DNA of 28,847 bases from Syntrophomonadaceae bacterium. Its GTDB lineage: Bacteria; Bacillota; Syntrophomonadia; Syntrophomonadales; Syntrophomonadaceae. Below the pieces are notes generated by a model. The model was not told where the DNA came from. It saw only the letters and a program-made list of their open reading frames with translations, and did not search any database. Where the stretch lies: positions 1 through 28,847 of the forward strand of contig JAQUBU010000001.1 of assembly GCA_028686565.1 (NCBI GenBank), in the 5' to 3' direction. Made by a program: the position numbers and the translations under genes. Below are positions 16,193-23,469 of this stretch, piece by piece. The first letter of the stretch is position 1. Each line of letters starts with the position of its first letter.

Positions 16193-17092
16193 TTAGTCCT
16201 CCTTGTGTTCATACATACAACAACCTATGGCTCCATTTAACTGGGGCTCCGGCAGGCTATAAACTTCACATCTTGTTTCCCGGGCGATAATATTTCTTAG
16301 TGCAGAATTCAAGGCACCTCCCCCGGAAAGGAGTATTATATCGCTTTTAAGTTTTTTCAACATTGTTGCTACACGTCGGTAGAGAGCATAATTAATCCCC
16401 GCAGCCAGATGAGATAACGGGTGTCCTTCCACTATTCTGGCTATTATTTCGGTCTCGCCAAATATGGCACAGGTGGAATTCAGTTCAACCGGTTCTTGCT
16501 CCCAGGATGATAATTCTTCCAGGCTCATCCCCAGAACTGTAGCCATATTCTCCATATACCGCCCGGAACTGGCAGCACAACGGTCATTGGTCAGAAAGTC
16601 AACCGCATGGGCGTCTCTTACCTGGACAACTTTTGTATCCTGTCCCCCGATATCCAGCAAAGTAAAATCACTTCGCGAACTTTGAAAAATCGCCCCTGCT
16701 ACATGGGCTTGAATTTCAGGAATTTGTTTAGCCCCTTCTACTTGAACGGCAATTTTGCCATAACCAGTGGCAATTAAACAGTCCTTCTCAAAACCCAATT
16801 TTTCAAAATCCAAGTGCATCATTAATTGCGAGCTTAAGCGAGCATCAGTAGTGCCCGCAGGGTGCATCATTAATTGCGAGCTTAAGCGAGCATCAGTAGT
16901 GCCCGCAGGGTGCATCATTAATTGCGAGCTTAAGCGAGCATCAGTAGTGCCCGCAGGGTACAAGGCACTCTTCCCCATGCAGGCAAACTTTCGGTAGAAT
17001 TCTATAGTATCAAAAATTGCCCGCTGAATTATATTGCCATTGTACATTTGTACGATTTTAACACTTCGCGAACCCAGGTCTATTCCTATCAC
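16193..17092 (-). CDS. 2-hydroxyacyl-CoA dehydratase-type activase (BadF/HgdC) with tandem peptide insert
   Basis: 299 residues; GTG at 17092 with AGGAAGG 8 bases upstream. ASKHA-fold ATPase of the BadF/BadG/HgdC family that uses ATP to push an electron onto a partner protein's iron-sulfur cluster. Visible motifs: N-terminal GIDLGSRSVK, ATGYGK (108-113), DIGGQDTK (147-154), NDRCAASSGRY (Cys172), NSTCAIFGETEI (Cys208) and GGGALNSAL. Cys172 and Cys208 correspond to the two residues holding the shared [4Fe-4S] cluster in the HgdC dimer. Odd: residues 46-93 are three identical 16-residue units (PAGTTDARLSSQLMMH), placed before the ATGYGK strand. Removing them leaves 251 residues, the usual family length. 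The hgdB-like partner is 69 bases upstream. Confidence 0.9.
   Translation of the reverse strand: MIGIDLGSRSVKIVQMYNGNIIQRAIFDTIEFYRKFACMGKSALYPAGTTDARLSSQLMMHPAGTTDARLSSQLMMHPAGTTDARLSSQLMMHLDFEKLGFEKDCLIATGYGKIAVQVEGAKQIPEIQAHVAGAIFQSSRSDFTLLDIGGQDTKVVQVRDAHAVDFLTNDRCAASSGRYMENMATVLGMSLEELSSWEQEPVELNSTCAIFGETEIIARIVEGHPLSHLAAGINYALYRRVATMLKKLKSDIILLSGGGALNSALRNIIARETRCEVYSLPEPQLNGAIGCCMYEHKED
16814..16957. repeat. Three perfect in-frame 48 bp tandem repeats inside the activase gene
   Basis: Units at 16814-16861, 16862-16909 and 16910-16957 are identical base for base. 48 is a multiple of 3, so the frame is kept. Each unit contains ATTGCGAGCTTAAGCGAGCA with a GCTTAAGC palindromic core. The TTGCGAGC part recalls the intergenic palindrome at 25720-25800. 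Confidence 0.97.
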
Positions 17093-17161
17093 TTGTATAA
17101 CCTTCCTATTTCTTAAGTAAAAAATGATGTGTTAGGGTTATCACAAATCTACCGCTCACCC

Positions 17162-18139
17162 CTACCTTTTAAGCATATTAACAAAAGATTCGAGTCGCAT
17201 ACGAGTTCTTGCATCCACTTTTCCAGGCTTGTCCCCTTCAACAGTTAAAATAGGTAATTTCAGCTTTTCCCGGTAAATTAAATCTTCTATTTGACGAAAA
17301 CAAAATGTTTGGGTGTAGTGAATAATGCCATCTACTTTTCGTTTAGCCAACTGCTCTTCAATATCGCGTAAACGGGCAAAAGCTCCATAGGGATAAGTAT
17401 AAATCAAATATTGTTCAACTATGTTATCCGTGGCAGCAGGCATGGAAAATTGTCTCTGTATTTCATTAAATACTACCCGGGCTCCCATAGTTTCAAGCAC
17501 ATCATAAATATCGGGAAAAATAGGCGGAACCCCTATATAAGCCAGACGCACTTGCTCTTTTAAAGGCTTGCGCTTCCTGACCGTGCTGATAAAATTTTGC
17601 AGTTCCCGGGCAAATTTATCCGGATTGCCATTAAAGTCACTGGAGGAAACCAGATAATAATGGTTTTCGAATCCGCTAACCAGGTTATCACGCCATGTCA
17701 TGTCATCAAGTTCAATACACAACTGGCGAATTCCATCCAGATCAGATTTAACCTTGGCAACTTGATCACTGCTTACCTGGAAGTAGTTCATCATCTTATT
17801 AATCTGTGCTTTAAGCATTTCCCGGTCCCGGTCAAAGGGAAACGCGAAAGGTATGATATTAAGGCCTCTAAGCTGCAGAGTTTCCATCAGTGCCTGAGTA
17901 TTGCTGCAATCTCCCTGCATTACTGCTATTATGGCCTCCATATCACTTTCCAGGCTAACACTATATAAACCTTTTATCCAGCCACAGGTGTTGCGGGGAT
18001 ATCCTGCTTCTTCTGCAATTTCAACTAATGATTGAGGTCTTTGCGCACTAATAAAGAGGTTGTTTAGATCCACCGGGATTTTCCCAGCCGCAAGAATAAT
18101 CTCCACTGGAATACTGGTAGTAAATGCTATTTTATTCAT
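17162..18139 (-). CDS. 2-hydroxyacyl-CoA dehydratase subunit D/HgdB-like iron-sulfur protein
   Basis: 325 residues; ATG at 18139, 12 bases after murI, with a rather weak GAGG ribosome site. COG1775-type (HgdB/BcrBC family) protein. Cysteines in NTCGWIKGLY (Cys52), GDCSNTQ (Cys77) and QTFCFRQIED lie in the places where this family binds its iron-sulfur cluster. It is smaller than most HgdA/HgdB subunits (about 375-480) and only one such subunit is present, with no second dehydratase subunit, CoA-transferase or acyl-CoA gene next door. With the activase downstream it may form a single-component reductase system similar in plan to the double-cubane cluster protein and its reductase. Substrate unknown; classical 2-hydroxyacyl-CoA dehydration is not assured. 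Confidence 0.82.
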   Translation of the reverse strand: MNKIAFTTSIPVEIILAAGKIPVDLNNLFISAQRPQSLVEIAEEAGYPRNTCGWIKGLYSVSLESDMEAIIAVMQGDCSNTQALMETLQLRGLNIIPFAFPFDRDREMLKAQINKMMNYFQVSSDQVAKVKSDLDGIRQLCIELDDMTWRDNLVSGFENHYYLVSSSDFNGNPDKFARELQNFISTVRKRKPLKEQVRLAYIGVPPIFPDIYDVLETMGARVVFNEIQRQFSMPAATDNIVEQYLIYTYPYGAFARLRDIEEQLAKRKVDGIIHYTQTFCFRQIEDLIYREKLKLPILTVEGDKPGKVDARTRMRLESFVNMLKR

Positions 18140-18151
18140 ATCTTTATGCCC

Positions 18152-18955
18152 TCAATCCAAATCAAGCTTATATACTTTTTTTATAGTATCACCAATTAAT
18201 AATCTGCCAACATGATAGAACGAGTCATCTTGACCACTGACATAAAACTCCCCGCCCGGTCTTTGCTTGCTGGTATTAAGCAATTTTTCAGTGTTCAAGA
18301 TATCGGCAAGCTCATCTATAGTCTCACAGGAAGGATCAACCAGCTTGATTTCTTTACCTGCATATTCTTGAATCAGCGAAGCCAGAAAGGGATAGTGAGT
18401 ACAGCCCAATACAATGGTATCTACTCCTTTTTCCAGGAGAGGGCCAATATATTCTGCAATTGCTTCGCGGGTTTCGCTGCCTTCCAGTTGTCCGGACTCC
18501 ACCAGCGGCACAAAACGAGGGCAAGCAACTTCTATAACCTCCAAGGCGGGATTTATTTTTATGATTTGCTCAGTGTAGGCCAGTTTGTTTACGGTTGCCC
18601 GGGTGGCCAGAACACCTATTTTGCCTTTGTGCGAAAGGCGAACGGCTGCCCTGGCACCAGACTTTACCACTCCCAGTAAAGGCAAGGTATAATCCTTGGA
18701 TATTACCGGCAGGGTAACTGAGGAGTGGGTACCGCAAGCAACGATAATAGCTTTTACATTTCTGCTGTTTAAATAAGTTATTATCTTGTGTGCATAACTA
18801 AACAATTGTTCTTCAGATTTATTCCCATAGGGAAGATGGGCTGTATCTCCATAGTAAATAAATCTCTCCTGGGGAAGTTTATCCAGCAGAGATTTTACAA
18901 CGGTTAATCCACCCACACCGGAATCAAAAACGCCAATGGGCTGGTTATTTTCCAA
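18152..18955 (-). CDS. murI: Glutamate racemase
   Basis: 267 residues from the TTG at 18955, which follows AGAGG and gives the expected start (MENNQPIGVFDSGVGG). The same frame stays open upstream to 19108, but that part is made of the intergenic hairpin and repeat and is rejected. Makes D-glutamate for peptidoglycan. Catalytic features: FDSGVGG (aspartate near the N-terminus), first cysteine in VACGTHSS, second in LGCTHYPF. The first motif is normally ACNTA: here Asn is replaced by Gly and the following Ala by His. Both catalytic cysteines are kept. The neighbours gerM and rph/rdgB/yfcE match the B. subtilis racE region. Confidence 0.93.
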   Translation of the reverse strand: MENNQPIGVFDSGVGGLTVVKSLLDKLPQERFIYYGDTAHLPYGNKSEEQLFSYAHKIITYLNSRNVKAIIVACGTHSSVTLPVISKDYTLPLLGVVKSGARAAVRLSHKGKIGVLATRATVNKLAYTEQIIKINPALEVIEVACPRFVPLVESGQLEGSETREAIAEYIGPLLEKGVDTIVLGCTHYPFLASLIQEYAGKEIKLVDPSCETIDELADILNTEKLLNTSKQRPGGEFYVSGQDDSFYHVGRLLIGDTIKKVYKLDLD

Positions 18956-19039
18956 TTCACTTACACCTCTTTTATTATTGCTCTCTTTCCTTAAATAATT
19001 TAACACTTTTACAGGATATATTCCAGAAGCGATATTTAA

Positions 19040-19080
19040 GCGGTGCAGAAGAAACTGCGGAGCAGTTTCTTCTGCACCGC
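19040..19080. repeat. Perfect 19 bp hairpin, intergenic repeat copy C
   Basis: GCGGTGCAGAAGAAACTGC (19040-19058) is the exact reverse complement of 19062-19080, with a GGA loop. Beyond the hairpin, GCAAGGAGGCGGGGGATTAG and ACCACCGCCTCC continue the similarity to copy A (6801-6880). It lies in the gerM-murI gap and is transcribed if these are one operon. No T-run follows on the minus side, so it is not an ordinary terminator. Confidence 0.7.
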
Positions 19081-19181
19081 TGCAAGGAGGCGGGGGATTA
19101 GAAACCACCGCCTCCCCTATCCTCGCCCCACTTTACTTTTTAGTTGTTGGTTCAAGGCTGGTTTAACCGAAAAAAGCAGGT

Positions 19182-19745
19182 CTATTCCCCCATTATACTT
19201 TGAACTTCCTGCCCATTTATCATGAAAGCTACTTCATTGACACTGGGGAACTGCCCCAGAGTATTGCTGATCGCCTGCACCATCAGTTCTTCTTCCTGCT
19301 TGCTTTTTATTGCCTTAACCTCAGCACTTAAATCAACAATACATATTCCATCTTGCGTAATATTAATATCCCGCAAGGTAGTCCCAGGAGGAAAGACAGC
19401 TAAAAATTCCTGCCCTTGGGGCCCTTTTAATAGCTCTTCCATGGTTTTACGTGCTATTCCCTGAGTCTTGGCAATACTCCGGTTTTCAACCCCTAACCCT
19501 TCTTGTCCTGAACGAGCAAAATATAGTTTAACGGAAATGGTTTCACCAACTGCAGTTTTGGGATCAGGCAGTTCAACCTTTTGTTGCTTTTTACTTTCCT
19601 GTATTTTTTCATTTTCCGGGACCAGCTTGATCAGATCCTTTAATGCATCGATATTGCTGCTTACTGGAGGGGAATAACAACCTCCGCTCATCAAACAAAT
19701 AGCCACAATAATAACTGCAAGAACTGTAATGACTTTTCTGCTCAT
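19182..19745 (-). CDS. gerM: GerM-like (GerMN domain) exported protein
   Basis: 187 residues; ATG at 19745 with GGGAGG 9 bases upstream. An N-terminal hydrophobic segment (residues 5-22) followed by SGGC at about residue 23 suggests a lipoprotein, though the lipobox is imperfect. Residues ~65-180 form a single GerMN domain (VKLYFARSGQEGLGVENRSI, then LKGPQGQEFLAVFPPGTTLRD and IDLSAEVK), whereas B. subtilis GerM has two in tandem. GerM acts in sporulation and germination at the cell envelope. It is upstream of murI here, reversed relative to B. subtilis racE-gerM. Identity of the domain is firm, function by analogy. Confidence 0.85.
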   Translation of the reverse strand: MSRKVITVLAVIIVAICLMSGGCYSPPVSSNIDALKDLIKLVPENEKIQESKKQQKVELPDPKTAVGETISVKLYFARSGQEGLGVENRSIAKTQGIARKTMEELLKGPQGQEFLAVFPPGTTLRDINITQDGICIVDLSAEVKAIKSKQEEELMVQAISNTLGQFPSVNEVAFMINGQEVQSIMGE

Positions 19746-19830
19746 ATTTCCAAACCTCCCTGTATTACTTCTGTTCTAACATACGAGGGCAGTTCGCAAA
19801 TTATGCATTCAAAATACAATATATGAAAAA

Positions 19831-19857
19831 AAAGGGAATACCTTTGGTATTCCCTTT
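19831..19857 (-). terminator. Terminator of the AAA+/VWA operon
   Basis: GGGAATACC (19834-19842) and GGTATTCCC (19846-19854) form a perfect stem with a 3-base loop. On the minus strand it is followed by eight T (19826-19833), a classic intrinsic terminator about 125 bases after the VWA gene. It separates that operon from gerM. Confidence 0.9.
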
Positions 19858-19981
19858 ATGAAGGAGGAGTTATTAAAACAAATCAAGGATTGTCTACCCC
19901 TGATTATGCCTTCAAGTTATTGCTTTACATTTTAGCAAAATATCTGCAAATTTGTCAAGCGAAGATGTCTATTTTTCGCTA

Positions 19982-21760
19982 TTATGCCATTCTTTTGTCG
20001 TTTTCCAACATACTCTTCTTTTCATGACGAACAATATTAATTAGATTTTCCTTGTTAAGGTCATCTACCAGATATAGGGCTCCGCCAGCCCTATTGGCTA
20101 ATTTCTCCATATAGAATCGGTTTGATTCCAAGCCAATACATATAAAATGGATCTTATTTTCCAGTATTTCATTGGCTGCCGTCAATGCATCTGCCTGGGC
20201 ATCCATGGTCCACAGCGGAATATTAGGAATGCCATCAGTTATTAGAACCAATAGAGGATTTTTAACCTTGTTGTTCTTGATTAAGTTAACTGCTGCAATA
20301 ATTCCATCCGCCAAAGGGGTCAATCCGGCCGGACTAATTGTTGACAACCCTTTATTCAAAACGTTCTGGTTGCGTGTGAAGGGAACTACCACCTCGCTAT
20401 TACGCTCTTGGAATGTTACTACGGCTACTTTTTCTTTACCTGACAAAAGGAGGTTTTGGGCCAAGTAGCACGCAGCCTGCCGCTTATCTCCTGCCATGCT
20501 GCCGCTGGCATCAATTAAAAGACAAACATCAATTGGAACATAGGTTTTCTTTGTATAATGATGCAAGTCTTCTTTTTTGATGGTAAAATGCCCATCATTT
20601 CTCAGGAAACTATTTTTTGTTGCTTGAATAATAGTCTGCGGTACAGCCAAGTCTCCTGACCAGTTTTTATCTACGTTGTTAATGGTTTTGTTGCGATTCG
20701 TGAATTCCACATGTGCACTCTTAGGCTCGGTTTGGCCTAACTTGCGGAACTTACTGCTCCCTCCTGACGGCATTTTACGCATATTGCGACGTATATCGGT
20801 TTCAAGTTCACATTTATGGTTTATAACGAACTCTTTCAATTTATATCCATTCTTGGTTAAAACCTTGCCCAGAATAGTATCCTTCATTAATCCCAATTCT
20901 TCCAACTGTTCCAGGAAATGCTCAACATCGCCCCACTTTTTCTTTTGCTGTTCAATTCCCTTGCGTTTGAATATATTGGTCGAATAATTTTCCATGAATT
21001 CTTCGATCTCATCTACACCGCCGAATTTTTCCGCCAGCTTAAGAATTAGTTGATTAACATTTTCCTTATCGGGTAATTGAAGGGCATTCTGGCCTTTAAA
21101 GTTTTTCCATGGTAATTTGATGTATCCGGCAAAGCTTTCTTCCTGCTGTTTCTGGTTACCATGAATAATGTTTCGGACCTTGGCCAATTTGATACCCGAT
21201 GCCAAAATAACTTCTTCAACAATCTCAGCAATAAGATAGACCAGATAATACTCTTCCCGGTTCAAATGCGCCAGTATATGAACATGATCCCAACCTTCTT
21301 CACCCGCTCTAAAAGGTTTAACATTATCCTGAAATAGGTCGAAAATAATCCCTTTACCCGAATTGCTGACTACCATAATCTTTTTGGCGTATTCAAACAC
21401 CATTTTCATCCGCTCATCTTCTGCAAACTGCAATTGCGGTTCTTTTTCCAGAAAGTATTCATCCATAGCCCAAAATATCGCCTTGGCTATCTGACGGGGA
21501 TCAATATTTCCAGGCTGATGATAAACATCGATATGAACTATCTGATTAACATCCACGTAATCTAAATAGGTTTTTCCAGCATCACGGTTGATTAGAATTT
21601 TTATCTGTCCTTTTACTCTTTTCTCAGGCATGCGAGCATGGGCCCGGAGACTAACTACCGTGCTTTCACCCAGCCTTACGCCCTGGTTCTGCCCAAAGTA
21701 AAGACTTAAATAATTGCCAACCGATGCAGTTTTTTCAACATTGGTATGTTCACCTAGCAT
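19982..21760 (-). CDS. VWA-domain protein partnered with a BchI-like ATPase
   Basis: 592 residues; ATG at 21760, 21 bases after the ATPase gene. The von Willebrand factor A domain occupies ~405-585 with an intact metal site: DASGSM (D417, S419, S421), T481 in GLTPL and D509 in ITDG. The N-terminal ~400 residues are mixed alpha/beta and match nothing I know. This is the familiar pairing of a MoxR/BchI-type AAA+ ATPase with a VWA partner, as in magnesium chelatase I/D, CobS/CobT, MoxR or RavA/ViaA systems, where the pair loads metal or remodels a third protein. No chelatase large subunit (BchH/CobN) or obvious client gene is adjacent. Cytosolic; no signal peptide seen. Confidence 0.85.
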   Translation of the reverse strand: MLGEHTNVEKTASVGNYLSLYFGQNQGVRLGESTVVSLRAHARMPEKRVKGQIKILINRDAGKTYLDYVDVNQIVHIDVYHQPGNIDPRQIAKAIFWAMDEYFLEKEPQLQFAEDERMKMVFEYAKKIMVVSNSGKGIIFDLFQDNVKPFRAGEEGWDHVHILAHLNREEYYLVYLIAEIVEEVILASGIKLAKVRNIIHGNQKQQEESFAGYIKLPWKNFKGQNALQLPDKENVNQLILKLAEKFGGVDEIEEFMENYSTNIFKRKGIEQQKKKWGDVEHFLEQLEELGLMKDTILGKVLTKNGYKLKEFVINHKCELETDIRRNMRKMPSGGSSKFRKLGQTEPKSAHVEFTNRNKTINNVDKNWSGDLAVPQTIIQATKNSFLRNDGHFTIKKEDLHHYTKKTYVPIDVCLLIDASGSMAGDKRQAACYLAQNLLLSGKEKVAVVTFQERNSEVVVPFTRNQNVLNKGLSTISPAGLTPLADGIIAAVNLIKNNKVKNPLLVLITDGIPNIPLWTMDAQADALTAANEILENKIHFICIGLESNRFYMEKLANRAGGALYLVDDLNKENLINIVRHEKKSMLENDKRMA

Positions 21761-21781
21761 AAGACCTGCCCCCTTTCATAA

Positions 21782-22993
21782 TCAAGTTGGGGTTAAGGTT
21801 TTCTCGGTATTCACCAGTTCTCCCCGGCTCATGTCTTTGAGCGGTCGGGCTACTTGCTGGAAATAATCTGCGGCTGACTCTTCTTCGTCCTTTTTATTCT
21901 TCTTGCTCTTAAAGCTTAATATGCCTTCTTTAGTGCCCTTGTTATCTACATCATTTATCATACGAACCAGGACATCACCATTTACACGATGTTTCAAAAC
22001 TAGCGGAATCATATCGGTAACATCAGTGATGGTTGCCTTATCACGGCCCTTTATTACACTGTGGAGAAGTGCACCCTGCTGCATAGCCTCGGTAGCCCTG
22101 ATACTTTCAAGATTGTGTTTGATATATAAACGAGAAATATAATTGCGGAGAAAATCCGGCAGGTCAATTTGCGCATAAGTCTGCGCCCATTTAATTATTT
22201 TTTGGCGATAAACATCATTTTGGGCGTCATCTTCTTTGCCTATTTGCTGTTTTCTAGCCTGGCTTACTTTAAAGGTATGCGAATTTTCCTTAAGGATACG
22301 GGATATTGCATCAACTGAATCGGGTCTGCCCATATAATATACCATGTCAAAACGATCCGAAAGCTGCCTTCTGATCTCTTCCAGAGGACCAGGTTCTTCA
22401 TCAGGATTTGAAGCAGCCCAAACCGAAACACTTACCGGTATCTCAATTACTGGCAAGCCGGCTTCTTCAATCTGAATATGTCCTGGTTTGTTACCCATTA
22501 CATCGAGTAAAATATCTGTTATTTCTGGTGAGGTATCAGCCAAACGGTTTATTTCATCAATAAATATAATCCCTCGATGGGCTTGGGGAATTAAGCCCGG
22601 GAGCAAACGAGCTTCCGGATGCAGGGGATCGGTCAACTTGGCCAAGTCAATACTTCCTGCTACAGTGCCGACCTTCGCAGATTGTGATATTTCCAAAAAT
22701 GGCATTGGTATTTCTTCAGTACCGATAGCTGTTAATTCCGCTTCACTCATATCTTTGTGCTGTGGGCAATGAGGATCTTGAGGATCGCAATTGTATATGC
22801 AACCCTTTATACGGGTGATCAAAGGTAGAATCCCTCTCGCGGCCCGGGCGATGGTAGTCTTGCCGGTACCCCTGACTCCTTCTGCATGAACATGTAACGG
22901 TTCTCCAACATAACTAGAGACTATTGACATTATAATCAAATTAAAAAGGGGTTCGTTTCCCTCGTATCGTTCAAGCTTATAAAATGGTATCAT
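21782..22993 (-). CDS. BchI/ChlI-like AAA+ ATPase
   Basis: 403 residues from the ATG at 22993, 8 bases after GGAG; a GTG at 23002 is the alternative. Walker A GVRGTGKT (39-46), Walker B IIFIDE (142-147), sensor-1 WAASNPDEEPG and the EIRRQLSDRFD arginine-finger segment are all intact. A small cysteine-rich loop (GCIYNCDPQDPHCPQHK, Cys65, Cys69, Cys76) lies where magnesium chelatase subunit I has a similar NCDP insert, so this is closer to BchI than to MoxR. The C-terminal ~60 residues are charged and probably disordered. Forms the operon with the VWA gene downstream. No tetrapyrrole genes are near, so a real magnesium chelatase role is doubtful. Confidence 0.88.
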   Translation of the reverse strand: MIPFYKLERYEGNEPLFNLIIMSIVSSYVGEPLHVHAEGVRGTGKTTIARAARGILPLITRIKGCIYNCDPQDPHCPQHKDMSEAELTAIGTEEIPMPFLEISQSAKVGTVAGSIDLAKLTDPLHPEARLLPGLIPQAHRGIIFIDEINRLADTSPEITDILLDVMGNKPGHIQIEEAGLPVIEIPVSVSVWAASNPDEEPGPLEEIRRQLSDRFDMVYYMGRPDSVDAISRILKENSHTFKVSQARKQQIGKEDDAQNDVYRQKIIKWAQTYAQIDLPDFLRNYISRLYIKHNLESIRATEAMQQGALLHSVIKGRDKATITDVTDMIPLVLKHRVNGDVLVRMINDVDNKGTKEGILSFKSKKNKKDEEESAADYFQQVARPLKDMSRGELVNTEKTLTPT

Positions 22994-23469
22994 GGGCCTC
23001 ACTCCAATCTATCATGCCTTAAACATCGTCAAAGTTTCAATCTACTACGCTCCTCTCGTGATTAGGGGTACTAAAAGTTAATCCGCTGTTGTCACCAGTT
23101 ACTACACTGTAATCCGAACCCAGATATTAAATATCCAATTACCTTTTAAGTCTCCCCCTTTCTTTTAGCTTTATTCTTACCGCACTTTTAAATTATCTTT
23201 AGTATAATCTATTTTGTGATTTTTTTCTCTATGTTTGTTACAATTCGTTTAATAATTTGGATACTTTGCATTAGCTTCTATCTCGGATGTTTTATTTATG
23301 GGTTTTCTTAATAAAATTGAATAAATTGAAAAGGCCGTAGCCGCAAAGCCTTTTCCTGCAACGGTTCCAAGAAACCCAAACATCAGTTTCAGGTTTTATG
23401 TCTTCCCCAATTCCTGTATGCACCATCTTTTTCTTGGTTTGTACTATCATTTTTTGGTCATAACCTGCA
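22994..23469. other. 476-base gap between the LytTR gene and the AAA+ gene
   Basis: Contains a possible small gene (23249-23383), an overlapping 52-residue open frame in another frame (23292-23450), and further upstream A+T-rich DNA that should hold the AAA+/VWA promoter. A minus-strand TATACT at 23201-23206 is a candidate -10 without a good -35. No strong terminator follows the LytTR gene. Confidence 0.4.
23249..23383 (-). CDS. Possible 44-residue membrane or signalling peptide
   Basis: Minus-strand ATG at 23383 just downstream of the LytTR gene. The peptide starts with a short hydrophobic/amphipathic span (MFGFLGTVAGKGFAATAFSI, running on to Leu25), then a basic RKP step and a charged tail. 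That shape is broadly like AgrD-type autoinducer precursors, and LytTR regulators commonly pair with such peptides, but the conserved cysteine is missing, no AgrB is present and there is no convincing ribosome binding site. Low confidence that it is translated. Confidence 0.25.
   Translation of the reverse strand: MFGFLGTVAGKGFAATAFSIYSILLRKPINKTSEIEANAKYPNY

Noticed and set aside
18956..19108. N-terminal extension of glutamate racemase
   Set aside because: It encodes the intergenic hairpin and repeat and has no family similarity; the TTG at 18955 has a ribosome site and gives the normal start.
19858..20010. Plus-strand small gene after GGAGGAG at 19861
   Set aside because: No start codon at a usable distance from the ribosome-like site, and the frame runs into the antisense of the VWA gene.
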